In this document: piece after piece, positions 7,727-16,019 of the stretch
How the letters are laid out: every line of letters starts with the position of its first letter
How positions within the stretch are numbered: position 1 is the first letter of the stretch
NCBI GenBank assembly: GCA_036803245.1
Contig: DAIRUQ010000001.1
Span: 1 to 64,000, forward strand
Origin: DAIRUQ01 sp036803245
Lineage (GTDB): Bacteria > Chloroflexota > Anaerolineae > UBA1429
Reading direction: 5' to 3'
Length of the DNA stretch: 64,000 nucleotides
Position numbers and translations under genes: made by a program
Notes under the pieces: model-generated
Told to the model about the DNA's origin: nothing
Database searches by the model: none
The model's input: the letters and a program-made list of their open reading frames with translations, nothing else

Positions 7727-9094
7727 ATGCACAGCTACTCTCTGGATGACACCATCGCCGCCATTGCCACGCCTCTGGGTGTGGGGGGAATCGGCATCGT
7801 GCGGCTATCGGGGCCTCGGGCGCACGACATCCTGCGTGCCTGCTTTGTGAGCGCCGATGGCTCTCCGCTCGCTCATCGCCGGTTGGTCTATGGGTATGTC
7901 ATCGATCCCGCCGATGGGCGACGGGTGGACGAGGTCCTGGCCACCGTCATGGTGGCTCCGGCGACCTATACCCGGCAGGACGTGGCCGAGATCCACGCCC
8001 ATGGTGGCATGGTGGCGTTGCGGGCCATCCTGGCATTGTGCCTCGCCCAGGGCGCGCGTCTGGCGGAGCCAGGCGAGTTCACCCTGCGTGCTTTTCTACT
8101 AGGGCGCGTTGATCTGGCGCAGGCCGAGGCGGTGCTGGACTTGATTCGCGCCAAAACCGATCGCGCGCTGACGGCGGCTTTGAGCCAGCTGGACGGAGGG
8201 CTGTCTCAGCAGGTCAGCCAGGTGAGGCGGCGCCTGGTCTCCCTCGTGGCGCATCTGCAGGCGCAGATGGATTTCCCTGAGGATGAGATCCCTGAGTTGG
8301 CGCTTGGTGATGCGCTGGCGGAGGCGACCCACGACCTGACGGGCTTGGTGAATGAGGCGGCCAGGGGTATCATCCTCCGCGAAGGCGTGCGGGCGGCCAT
8401 CGTGGGCAAGCCCAACGTCGGCAAGAGCAGTCTGTTGAACTGCCTCTTGCGCGCCGATCGGGCCATCGTCACGCCCTATCCGGGGACGACGCGAGATACC
8501 CTTGAGGAGACGCTGGATATCCAGGGCTATCCGCTGGTACTGGTGGATACGGCCGGCATCGCCGAACCGCAGGATCCGGTCGAGGCGCTGGGCATCGAAC
8601 GTTCGCTGCGGTCTCTGGAGCGCTCCGAGCTGGTGCTGTGGGTGGCCGACGCCGCCGCTCCGTTGACCGATGAGGATCGCCAGTTGGCCGCTCGGCTGGA
8701 TCCGCACCGCACCCTGGTGGTGGTCAACAAGGTGGACCTGGCGGAGGCGTCGAAACCGCAAGAGCTGCTACCGGAGGCGGCTTTTGTGCGAGTATCATGC
8801 CTGACCGGTGAGGGCATTGTGGAGCTGGAGGCGCAGTTGGCGACCATGGTCGAGCGCGATGGCGCCGCCATGGGCGCGCACGCATCGGCCGCTGGGGTGC
8901 GCCACCGTGCCCTGTTCGACCAGGCCCTCCAAGCCGTGTTGCGTGCCGAGGCGAGCTGGAGTGCAGGGGCCACACCGGACCTGCTCGCGGTGGACTTGGA
9001 GGACGCAGTCTTTCTGCTAGGGCAGGTGACTGGGGAGACGGCCAGCGAAGAGATGCTGGATTCGATCTTTGGGCAGTTCTGCATCGGCAAATGA
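7727..9094 (+). CDS. mnmE: tRNA uridine-5-carboxymethylaminomethyl(34) synthesis GTPase MnmE
   Basis: With MnmG this GTPase introduces the aminomethyl-type modification on wobble uridine 34 of several tRNAs. The 455-residue protein begins with the formyl-THF-binding domain (DDTIAAIATPLGVGGIGIVR), followed by the helical domain and an inserted G domain with P-loop GKPNVGKS (227-234), DTAGI and NKVD. It ends in FCIGK, where the Cys is the conserved C-terminal residue. Length and motif order match the family completely. A start at 7727 follows GGGCGGAG. It is the third gene of the rsmD operon and is followed 13 bp later by a glycosyltransferase gene. Confidence 0.97.
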   Translation: MHSYSLDDTIAAIATPLGVGGIGIVRLSGPRAHDILRACFVSADGSPLAHRRLVYGYVIDPADGRRVDEVLATVMVAPATYTRQDVAEIHAHGGMVALRAILALCLAQGARLAEPGEFTLRAFLLGRVDLAQAEAVLDLIRAKTDRALTAALSQLDGGLSQQVSQVRRRLVSLVAHLQAQMDFPEDEIPELALGDALAEATHDLTGLVNEAARGIILREGVRAAIVGKPNVGKSSLLNCLLRADRAIVTPYPGTTRDTLEETLDIQGYPLVLVDTAGIAEPQDPVEALGIERSLRSLERSELVLWVADAAAPLTDEDRQLAARLDPHRTLVVVNKVDLAEASKPQELLPEAAFVRVSCLTGEGIVELEAQLATMVERDGAAMGAHASAAGVRHRALFDQALQAVLRAEASWSAGATPDLLAVDLEDAVFLLGQVTGETASEEMLDSIFGQFCIGK

Positions 9095-9107
9095 ACGGCG
9101 GGTGACT

Positions 9108-10202
9108 GTGAGACTGGCGATCGTATGTTCGTGGCTGAACCAGTATGGCGGCGCCGAGCGGGTGCTGGAAGTGTTGCACGGGCTCTTTCCCGATGCCCCG
9201 TTCTACACGTCGATCTATCGCCCCGAGCGCCTGCCGGCGCATTTCCGCCAGTGGGACATTCGCGTGTCACCGCTGGATCGGGTGCCCCTGGCGCGGCAGC
9301 ATCCGGGCCTGTTCCTAGGGAGCTTCCCTCAAGCCTTTGAGAGCATGGACCTGCGGGGATTCGATGTGATCTTGAGCGTCACCAGCGCCTTTGCGCACGG
9401 CGTGATCACTTCGGCTCGGGCGCGCCACGTGTGCTACTGCCTCACTCCTACGCGTTTTCTGTGGGATTATCACGGCTATGTGGAACGCGAACGGCTCGGC
9501 AAGGTGGCGCGAACCTTGCTGGCCCCCCGCTTGGTCAGGTTGCGGCAGTGGGACCAACTGGCGGCTGGCCGCGTCGATCGCTTTGTGGCCATTTCGCGAA
9601 CGGTGCAAGAGCGCATCGCCAAGTACTATCGCCGGGACTCTGACATCATCTACCCACCGGTGGCGGTGGATGCCGACGTCCAGCCCGCTGAGCCGGCTGA
9701 CTATTACCTGGTGGTCTCACGGCTGGTCCCCTACAAACGGATCGACCTGGCGGTGCGCGCCTTTACCGAGTTGGGCAAGCCTCTGGTGGTGGTTGGTGAT
9801 GGGCGCGACCGGCGTGCTCTTGAGCAGGTTGCCGGCAGCAGCGTGACCTTTCGGGGGTATGTGGACGAGGCTACCAAACGTGACCTGATGCGGCACTGTC
9901 GGGCGCTGGTCTTTCCGGGCGAGGAAGATTTCGGCTTGACGCCGGTGGAGGCCATGGCATTGGGCCGTCCAGTCATCGCCTATGGCCGAGGCGGGTCGAG
10001 GGACACGTTGGTCGACGGCGCGACGGGGGTCTTTTTCGACGAGCCAACGATCGAGTCTCTCAAGAAAGCCGTCCAACGCTTTGAGGGGATCAGCTTTGAC
10101 GGACGGCGTCTCATTGAGCATGCGCAAAGGTTCGACCAAGCTGTCTTTGGGGAGCGGATCGCGGCCGTGCTGGAAAAGGCGGCCGGCGAGACGCGAGAGT
10201 AG
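9108..10202 (+). CDS. GT4-family glycosyltransferase
   Basis: A retaining glycosyltransferase with the two-Rossmann GT-B fold. The N-terminus MRLAIVCSWLNQYGGAERVLE, a middle segment ending CYCLTPTRFLWDYHGY, and the C-terminal EEDFGLTPVEAMALGRPVIAY (the E-x7-E nucleotide-sugar motif) fit group 1 transferases related to mannosyltransferases of surface polysaccharide pathways. An in-frame TTG at 9069 would overlap mnmE. The GTG at 9108 preceded by GGCGGG is the better start; GTG at 9102 is an alternative. Donor and acceptor are unknown. It may share the mnmE transcript and is closed by the strong hairpin at 10240. Confidence 0.9.
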   Translation: MRLAIVCSWLNQYGGAERVLEVLHGLFPDAPFYTSIYRPERLPAHFRQWDIRVSPLDRVPLARQHPGLFLGSFPQAFESMDLRGFDVILSVTSAFAHGVITSARARHVCYCLTPTRFLWDYHGYVERERLGKVARTLLAPRLVRLRQWDQLAAGRVDRFVAISRTVQERIAKYYRRDSDIIYPPVAVDADVQPAEPADYYLVVSRLVPYKRIDLAVRAFTELGKPLVVVGDGRDRRALEQVAGSSVTFRGYVDEATKRDLMRHCRALVFPGEEDFGLTPVEAMALGRPVIAYGRGGSRDTLVDGATGVFFDEPTIESLKKAVQRFEGISFDGRRLIEHAQRFDQAVFGERIAAVLEKAAGETRE

Positions 10203-10239
10203 CGCCTGCGTGGGCTGAGGCGGGGACGCCAGAGAAAGC

Positions 10240-10276
10240 AAGGCGGCGAGAGGAGTGCTCCTCTCGCCGCCTTTTG
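10240..10276. terminator. bidirectional intrinsic terminator
   Basis: A perfect 16-bp inverted repeat (arms 10240-10255 and 10258-10273) with a 2-base centre, followed by TTTT on the plus strand. It lies between the convergent glycosyltransferase and PA14 genes. The AA at the left end supplies only a short U tract on the other strand. Confidence 0.85.
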
Positions 10277-10287
10277 CTGCTAACGGG

Positions 10288-12072
10288 CTAGTAGCGCGCC
10301 CACGTGCCGTCACTATAGAGGACGTACGTGCCGCGAACGTTGCTCCAGAGCATCGTGCCGCCGTCGAACGGTTGCACGGCCATGGTAAAGCCCCGTTCCT
10401 CGGTTGTGGCCCAGCCCAGCGCACTCCGGACCCCGGACTGATCGCGCCAGACCTTGCCAAAGCCGCGCTTGGGCTGATACAGCCCCGTGGGAACCAAGAT
10501 GTTCGGATCCCACTCTTGGTCGCCCTCGCGCCAGGTATCGTCATAGAGCTGCCAGGTCTGGTCGTTGCGCACCACATAGATCTTGTTGGTGTCCGAGCGC
10601 CAGAACATGAGTCCGCGCTCAAAGATCTGCTCCGCGCCCCAGACGCTGGACTCGACGGCCTGAGCGCAGCCCAGCTTGGCGCGCACCGTGGCATTGCCGT
10701 TCCAGATTTGCCCAAAGCCCAGGATGGGCGTAATCGAACAGCTGGTGCTGGGCGGTGGCGTCGTCGAGCCGCCATCACGCCGCACAAACTTGATCGCGTC
10801 GAACCCCACATAGCGGGTGGCATAGGTCTCGCCGGTGACGTCGTTCAGGAAGACGTACTCGGAAGAGCCGCCGTTGAAATAGTAGGAGCCCAGGCTAACC
10901 CACTGGTTGTAATAGTTGTTCTGGTTGAGGTACTTGGAGCTCCAAGTGCCAGCGTGATAGATCGAGTAGCGAGCGCTCTTGGTCCCGAAATAGTTGCTGG
11001 CGACATAGACATAGACTTCCCAGTTGCCAGCCGATGGCAGGTTCGGGAACCACTTGGCCCAGTTGTACTGCTGGGTGCGGCTGTTCCACGTCCAGCGCAG
11101 CTGGTTGCGGAAGCCCACGCTTCGCCGGTAAAAGCTACTGGTGGGCCCACCCCAGATGAACCCCGAGTCGAGGTCATCGACGATGATCTCGGTGCCTCCG
11201 CTGGGAGGCGCTCCGGAGAGGCTCCAGCTTACCTGGCATAGGGCAGAACCAGCGGCCTCAAAGTACTCGACACGGACCGCATGGGTGCCTGCCCCGAGAT
11301 AGACGGAGCCCGTGTGTGTGGTCGGCGATTGCTGGATCCATTTGTCGATGATCAGGTTCCCGTCCACCCATACGCGCACACCGTCGTCGACCCTGGCCGA
11401 GAAGGTGTAGGTACCCGTGGCCGGGAACTGGATGTCGCGCGTCCACCGCACCGAAAAGTTGTCTGCGTTGATGCCCGTGGCCGGCGAGCCCGCGCCCCAA
11501 TCAAAGTTGATGGAGGCATCGGTGCGCACCAGGGCCGGATTGCCGCCGAGATAGTTGTTGTTATAGTATTCACCGCGCCAACCGGTCGTCGGCGTGGTAC
11601 CCGATTGCCACGAGACCTGGCAGAGTGCATCGCCTAGGTGCTCATAGTACTCGACCCTCAGCGCGTGGCTGCCCTCGGACATGTAGCGGGTAAACGTGTA
11701 TGTGGTGGCCGCCTGGTCCTTCCACTGATCCAGCACCAGTTGATCGTCGATCCACATACGCACGCCATCATCGACACGGACGGAAAAGGTATAGTCCCCC
11801 GCGCCGAAATGCGACCATGCGGTCCAGCGTACTGAAAAGCCGTCAGCTGGCACTCCCGATGCCGGGACACCGGACCCCCAGTCAAAGTTGATGCTGAGGT
11901 CATCGCGCACCACCGGCGCGCCTACCAGGTTCATGTTCCCATAGTACTCGCCGCGCCAGTTGATCGCATTGGCCGAGACCGGCGTGGCGACCAGGACGCC
12001 TGCGAGAAGAACCACCATCAGCAGGGTCGCATGGATGGTCACTCGCCGCCATCTACCTCTTTTGCTGTTCAT
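10288..12072 (-). CDS. secreted protein with two PA14 domains, golvesin-like domain and LGFP-like repeats
   Basis: An exported protein of about 594 residues with a basic N-terminus and hydrophobic signal peptide ending near ATPVSANA (about residue 34). Two PA14 domains follow (about 37-165 and 168-295): each begins WRGEYY and has a VRVDDGVR or ARVDDGVR strand with IDDQLVLDQW or VDGNLIIDKW, and ends in a CQVSW strand. Next is a golvesin C-terminal-like beta domain (about 305-440), then about 140 residues with LGFGQIWNG and GFGKVWRD repeats resembling LGFP-type wall-binding repeats. PA14 domains usually bind glycans, so a role at the cell surface is likely. A GTG at 12075 is an alternative start. 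It has its own promoter and a bidirectional terminator. Confidence 0.85.
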   Translation of the reverse strand: MNSKRGRWRRVTIHATLLMVVLLAGVLVATPVSANAINWRGEYYGNMNLVGAPVVRDDLSINFDWGSGVPASGVPADGFSVRWTAWSHFGAGDYTFSVRVDDGVRMWIDDQLVLDQWKDQAATTYTFTRYMSEGSHALRVEYYEHLGDALCQVSWQSGTTPTTGWRGEYYNNNYLGGNPALVRTDASINFDWGAGSPATGINADNFSVRWTRDIQFPATGTYTFSARVDDGVRVWVDGNLIIDKWIQQSPTTHTGSVYLGAGTHAVRVEYFEAAGSALCQVSWSLSGAPPSGGTEIIVDDLDSGFIWGGPTSSFYRRSVGFRNQLRWTWNSRTQQYNWAKWFPNLPSAGNWEVYVYVASNYFGTKSARYSIYHAGTWSSKYLNQNNYYNQWVSLGSYYFNGGSSEYVFLNDVTGETYATRYVGFDAIKFVRRDGGSTTPPPSTSCSITPILGFGQIWNGNATVRAKLGCAQAVESSVWGAEQIFERGLMFWRSDTNKIYVVRNDQTWQLYDDTWREGDQEWDPNILVPTGLYQPKRGFGKVWRDQSGVRSALGWATTEERGFTMAVQPFDGGTMLWSNVRGTYVLYSDGTWARY

Positions 12073-12175
12073 CACCCTCTGTCTCCTTTTCCCGGGCGCC
12101 GGGATTCGCCTCGCGATGCAGTCGGAGGCTTGCGGACGGATACGGGTTCACATAAGTTGATCATGCAACAACGGC

Positions 12176-12204
12176 ATTATACCATGGAGATATAGAGGCG
12201 ACAA
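12176..12204 (-). promoter_or_regulatory. predicted promoter for the PA14 protein gene
   Basis: On the minus strand TTGTCG (12199-12204), 17 bp, perfect TATAAT (12176-12181). The leader to the start codon is about 95 bases. This separates the PA14 gene from the lipoprotein gene upstream of it. Confidence 0.7.
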
Positions 12205-12239
12205 TAGCCTCAACAAAGAAAAGCTGCGTTATACAAAGG

Positions 12240-14369
12240 CTACCTCCCCAACGCGCTTACCGAGACCACTTGCTCGTTGCGAACGGTGGCGCGGTAACGC
12301 GTTCCTGCGTCCAGATCGGCAAACACCACGGTCTCGCCCGTCTCTTCCTCGGCTGTGAGGATCAGCTCCGGCTCGAGCAGGCCTAGGGCCTCCGCCTGGC
12401 GCCGGGCATCGGCCGTCACCAGGGGTGTGTCGCTCTGGCCGCTGCGCAGACGCACCAGCGCCTGGTGGAGGACAGCATAGGGTGTGCGCTGGGTCAGCGT
12501 CCATAGCAGGGCGTCGTCTGCTTCGCCCCCTGACAGCGCATAGCTTGTCCCGGAGCGCACCCAGGTGGCCTCAAACCAGCGGTGCAGACAGGCGTGGCAC
12601 TGCCGGAAGGGGTCGCTGGGCGCAGGCTCTAGCGTGAACGATGAGCCGCGTACCGACAGACGGTCGATGGTCCCATCGGCAAAGCCGATCTCGCCGTCGG
12701 TGGCGATCCAGTGGCGTTGCCCTTGCGGAGTCCAGGCCACCTGCCATCCGTCGTCGGCGCGCTGGGCCAGCACAAAGTCCGGGTTCACCGAGCTGGCGCC
12801 AATGGTGGCATGCACCACCGCCAAGAGGTCTCCCGCAAGGCGCGCTTGCTGGATGCGATGCCCAGAGGCGATGGGGAAGGCGCTACCGTGATCGCAGACA
12901 TAGATGGTCAGCGGGGGCAGTTGCACCAGATGCACGCCCTCGGCCACCGTATGCACCTGCGGGCCAGCCAGATCGAGGGGCTGCCCAGATGCCTGCACAT
13001 AGGCGCGAAGCTGTCTGGTGAGCGCCTCATCGTCTCGCTCCTCGGCAACTGCGAGCCAGCGAGCGGCGGTATCGGCCAGGGTGCGGGCGTCGGCGGCTTG
13101 GGCGGAAAAGCTGCTCAACCACGTATCTAGCGTGATGTCGGACGCATCGGGGGCGCGCGGCGGGATCCATCCGAGCGGAATGATCCGATCGGAACCCGCC
13201 AGGATGCGGCGATCGCCGCCGTCTGTTCTAATGAGGTAGACGTGGTCCGGAATAGTCCCCCCGCTGTGGCGGGCGAGGATCATCTCCGCGTCCGGCGCCC
13301 ACCCTAGCACGCGCGACATGGATCCCTGGTCCGCGATGACTTGGCGCAGCTCGCCATCGCTCACCGTATAGAGCCACAGCCCTGCATCGCTGCTGACGAT
13401 CTGGTCATCGCCCGATTGTGGCTGCAGCATGATGGCGAGCCCTTGGCCGTCTTCGGACCAAGCATAGCTGGTGGGAAGCTGCCCCTCTGGCAAGGGTAGA
13501 CACGGGATGTCGGCCTGGTTTGGCGTGCCGACGCAGAGCGCGTCCTGATCGGCCGCCAGGTAGGCCAGTTGGCCGGTCGCCGAGTGCAGAGCCATTGGCT
13601 GACGGCCCGCCAGGGCATAGCTGCGGTCTGCCGTGCCGTCCGCCAGCGAGATGACCTGCAGATTCGCCAAGTCGTTCTCTCCTGTATGGACGGCGGCCCA
13701 CACGGTGTCTCTGTCGTCGAAAAAGCCCAGCACAGTCGCCCGGGTGGCATCGGGCAGGTGATAGGTGGAGCGGGTCGCCCCTGTGTCGCCGTCGATGGTC
13801 TGAAGCATGGTGCGAGGCGTCTCGCCATCCTCGACTGTCACTATCAGCAGTAGATCTCGACCGGTCTGGCCCCAGAGCACGTCGAGCTGGACGGCGGCCA
13901 CGCCTTGGTCCAGGCTCGTCTCCCAGTGATTGCCGTGCACGAGGTCGACCATCTGGACCAGGCCGCCTTGCGCCATGGCGAGTCGACCTCGATTGAGATC
14001 CCAGGCGTCGGCCAGCTCGATCTGGGCCACCGATGTGGCCTCCTCGCCTCGCAGGTCGCCGACCAGGATGTTGCCGTCACGGGCCATGGCCAGATGCTGA
14101 GGCGCGACTGGCGTGGCTGTCGGCGTGACGGTGGGACGTCCCGTTGGCGTCAGGTTGGGCGTCGATGGCGCGGGCGCATCTGTCGGCTGCGTGGTGGGCG
14201 AGGGAAGCGGCGCGGTCGTGGTCGTGGCGCTGGGAGAAGGCACAGGCGTATTCGCCGGCGCCGATAGCGTCGCGCTGGGCTCTGGAGCGGAGGTGCAGGC
14301 GTAACATACGGCGGCTAGGCCAACGAGCAGGATGGCCCGGAACCACCGCTGGATTGCGAGTGTGCGCAC
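12240..14369 (-). CDS. lipoprotein with beta-propeller-like (TolB/WD40-type) repeats
   Basis: A 709-residue exported lipoprotein. From the GTG at 14369 (GAGGG five bases upstream) the protein starts MRTLAIQRWFRAILLVG and reaches a lipobox-like AVCYAC with Cys 25. A Thr/Pro/Ser linker of about 60 residues follows. Then come repeating strands such as HLAMARDGNILVGDL, LQVISLADG and YAWSEDGQGLAIML, which resemble blades of TolB/WD40 propellers. The C-terminal 250 residues have no recognisable domain but contain a paired-cysteine segment (CHAC). An upstream TTG frame to 14405 lacks a ribosome-binding site. It is probably a surface-exposed sensor, scaffold or substrate-binding protein; function unknown. 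It lies downstream of a polysaccharide deacetylase on the same strand. Confidence 0.75.
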   Translation of the reverse strand: MRTLAIQRWFRAILLVGLAAVCYACTSAPEPSATLSAPANTPVPSPSATTTTAPLPSPTTQPTDAPAPSTPNLTPTGRPTVTPTATPVAPQHLAMARDGNILVGDLRGEEATSVAQIELADAWDLNRGRLAMAQGGLVQMVDLVHGNHWETSLDQGVAAVQLDVLWGQTGRDLLLIVTVEDGETPRTMLQTIDGDTGATRSTYHLPDATRATVLGFFDDRDTVWAAVHTGENDLANLQVISLADGTADRSYALAGRQPMALHSATGQLAYLAADQDALCVGTPNQADIPCLPLPEGQLPTSYAWSEDGQGLAIMLQPQSGDDQIVSSDAGLWLYTVSDGELRQVIADQGSMSRVLGWAPDAEMILARHSGGTIPDHVYLIRTDGGDRRILAGSDRIIPLGWIPPRAPDASDITLDTWLSSFSAQAADARTLADTAARWLAVAEERDDEALTRQLRAYVQASGQPLDLAGPQVHTVAEGVHLVQLPPLTIYVCDHGSAFPIASGHRIQQARLAGDLLAVVHATIGASSVNPDFVLAQRADDGWQVAWTPQGQRHWIATDGEIGFADGTIDRLSVRGSSFTLEPAPSDPFRQCHACLHRWFEATWVRSGTSYALSGGEADDALLWTLTQRTPYAVLHQALVRLRSGQSDTPLVTADARRQAEALGLLEPELILTAEEETGETVVFADLDAGTRYRATVRNEQVVSVSALGR

Positions 14370-14404
14370 GTTTACCCTCACCGATCTTGGGTGCGAGCAT
14401 GACA

Positions 14405-14430
14405 AACACAGGACGAGGCATGCCCTCGTC
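14405..14430 (-). terminator. weak intrinsic terminator after the deacetylase gene
   Basis: A 7-bp hairpin (14412-14418 and 14424-14430, GACGAGG arms) is followed on the minus strand by CTGTGTTTGTC, a poor U tract. It would give partial termination or readthrough into the lipoprotein gene. Confidence 0.4.
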
Positions 14431-14445
14431 TAGAGGACGCTTGGG

Positions 14446-15630
14446 CTAGGGCAATAGTTCCACAAAATCATCGAACGACATGTCATAGTCGACACGGAGA
14501 CGACTCAAGAGCAGGGGCGATTCGGCACGCTGGTAGTGGGTGGGGTTGAGGGTAAAGCCCGTCTGGTAGCCTTCGCCGGCTAGCAGATCGAGCGTGCGCT
14601 GGTCATAGCTGCCATAGGGGTAGCAAAAGCTGTCCACGGTGGTTCCCAGGCGTTCCTCCAGGATCTCGCGCGAGTCGACGATCTGGTATCGGAGGTTCTC
14701 ATCATCGAGCTCACGCAGGTTATCGTGGTCGTAGGAATGAGATCCGATGATGCAGCCCTGGTCGACCAGCTCCTGAAGGTGATCCCAATCGATATAGAGC
14801 CCGTATCCCAGCACCTTGGGAAAGATGAACAGCACGGGACGCAGCCCGGTTTCCTGGTAGACGGGCATGGCGACGCTGTGTAGATCGGCATAGCCGTCGT
14901 CCATGGTGATCATCACAGGCCGCGGAGGCAGTGGCGTTTGGTCGGTCCAGTAGGCGTAAAGGGCACTCGGGGCGATGCTATGGTAGCCCTCCCGTGCCAA
15001 GTAGCGCATCTGCTCCGCAAAGTCGTCGGGATGCACGGTCCAGGTTCGTTGGGCCTCGGTGGCGCCCGGTTCCAGTTCGGCCAGACGGTGGTACATCAGG
15101 ATCGGCAGCACCATGCTCGATCCGGTGGTCTCAAACGTGAGGGTAAAGGGTTGGCGCAAGGGTTGGCCCCAAGGGTCGGTCGCCGTGGTGGACACGACTA
15201 GCTGGTAGGCCTCGGCCGTCCATCCCCCCTGGGGCACGATCATCAGCTCGTTGGGGCTGACGATGCGCAACTCGCCTTCTACGCCAGGCTCGATGCTCAA
15301 GGCGGCGGCCACGCTGGCCATGTCCATCTCTTGGTCAAAGACCAGCCGCACCGGATGGGATGGATCCACGGCATAGTCGTCGCTGACGGGATAGCTGGCC
15401 ACCACCTGCGGCGGTGGAGGCGGCGTAGGCGTGACGGTGGGCGTAGCGCTCGGCAGGGGCGTCGCTGTCGACGGCAGGGTGGGGGTGGCCGTGGGCGCCG
15501 ACGTTGCCGTAGCGGGCGGGTCGGTGGGCGCAGCGGCCACCGGTTCCGGCGTTCGGGAGCAACCTGCCAGGCCCGGCAGGCCTACCAGAAGCACGACAAG
15601 AAGGACAAGGAATGGTGTGCGAACGCGCAT
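14446..15630 (-). CDS. lipoprotein polysaccharide deacetylase with Big_5-type Ig-like domain
   Basis: An exported carbohydrate esterase 4 enzyme of 394 residues. The signal peptide ends in a clear lipobox LAGC (Cys 24). A Thr/Pro/Ala linker covers about 28-75. Residues about 76-170 form an Ig-like domain of the Big_5/SbsA type (YPVSDDYAVDPSHPVRLVFDQ), and the NodB domain follows: LPILMYHRL, ITMDDGYAD (Asp 244, Asp 245), SHSYDHDNL (His 298, His 302), FCYPYG. All metal and catalytic positions seem intact. It probably deacetylates wall or exopolysaccharide at the outer face of the membrane. A strong promoter is at 15664-15692, so this is the first gene of the minus-strand surface set. Confidence 0.9.
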   Translation of the reverse strand: MRVRTPFLVLLVVLLVGLPGLAGCSRTPEPVAAAPTDPPATATSAPTATPTLPSTATPLPSATPTVTPTPPPPPQVVASYPVSDDYAVDPSHPVRLVFDQEMDMASVAAALSIEPGVEGELRIVSPNELMIVPQGGWTAEAYQLVVSTTATDPWGQPLRQPFTLTFETTGSSMVLPILMYHRLAELEPGATEAQRTWTVHPDDFAEQMRYLAREGYHSIAPSALYAYWTDQTPLPPRPVMITMDDGYADLHSVAMPVYQETGLRPVLFIFPKVLGYGLYIDWDHLQELVDQGCIIGSHSYDHDNLRELDDENLRYQIVDSREILEERLGTTVDSFCYPYGSYDQRTLDLLAGEGYQTGFTLNPTHYQRAESPLLLSRLRVDYDMSFDDFVELLP

Positions 15631-15663
15631 GCCGGTCTCCTACGCTGTCCAGGGTTGTTCAGG

Positions 15664-15692
15664 ATTGTAGGAGCGCCGCACCATCGGGTCAA
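15664..15692 (-). promoter_or_regulatory. predicted promoter for the lipoprotein deacetylase gene
   Basis: On the minus strand TTGACC (15687-15692), 17 bp, TACAAT (15664-15669), with the start codon about 34 bp downstream of the -10. Confidence 0.7.
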
Positions 15693-15725
15693 GCCGAGGG
15701 GCCCAGTGGCCGCTGGGCGCGCGAT

Positions 15726-15754
15726 TTGCACGCCCGAAAGAGCTGTGGTACCAT
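15726..15754 (+). promoter_or_regulatory. predicted promoter for tRNA-Asp
   Basis: TTGCAC (15726-15731), 17 bp, TACCAT (15749-15754), ending 10 bp before the tRNA. The -10 hexamer is the same as at the 6856 promoter. Confidence 0.55.
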
Positions 15755-15764
15755 ATCGGCGGTC

Positions 15765-15841
15765 GCGGAGGCGTAGTGTAGCGGTTTAACATGCCGGCCT
15801 GTCAAGCCGGAGATCGCGGGTTCGAATCCCGTCGCTTCCGC
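15765..15841 (+). tRNA. tRNA-Asp (GTC)
   Basis: A 77-nt cloverleaf. Acceptor GCGGAGG pairs with CTTCCGC (one G-T pair). The anticodon stem CCGGC/GCCGG encloses loop CTGTCAA with anticodon GTC at 15801-15803. The T arm is GCGGG-TTCGAAT-CCCGT. CCA is not encoded. Confidence 0.97.
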
Positions 15842-15852
15842 CTGGCAACACA

Positions 15853-15925
15853 GGCGGGAGAACCATCGCCCCAGTCCATTTGGGGCGTCTCCGCCCACGG
15901 CGAGGTCTATAGGCCTCGCCGTTTT
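15853..15925 (+). terminator. compound hairpin and intrinsic terminator downstream of tRNA-Asp
   Basis: A first structure has an outer stem (15853-15861 with 15888-15895, one bulged G) and an inner 7-bp hairpin (15867-15873 with 15881-15887). It is followed by a second 9-bp stem (15897-15905 with 15914-15922) running into TTTT at 15922-15925. The second stem is a good rho-independent terminator. The first may help 3' processing. Confidence 0.75.
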
Positions 15926-15958
15926 GCTATGCCTGCCACTGACCACCTTCTCTAGCGC

Positions 15959-15988
15959 TTGACAGCTCGGTCCCATCAAGCCCATCAT
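15959..15988 (+). promoter_or_regulatory. predicted promoter for the BtrH-like gene
   Basis: TTGACA (15959-15964), 18 bp, CATCAT (15983-15988), about 31 bp before the ATG at 16020. Confidence 0.55.
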
Positions 15989-16019
15989 CGGGGTGTCTAG
16001 GTCAAGCAGGGGGTGTGCG

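Noticed and set aside
8099..9270. Minus-strand frames of 172-247 codons opposite mnmE
   Set aside because: mnmE is intact with all GTPase motifs; the antisense frames are Arg/Ser/Pro-rich shadows.
10255..11241. 328-codon plus-strand frame opposite the PA14 gene
   Set aside because: It begins inside a terminator and is antisense to an intact PA14/golvesin-like gene. No ribosome-binding site was seen.
14100..14300. Low-complexity stretch resembling a repeat element
   Set aside because: It encodes the Thr/Pro/Ser linker of the lipoprotein.
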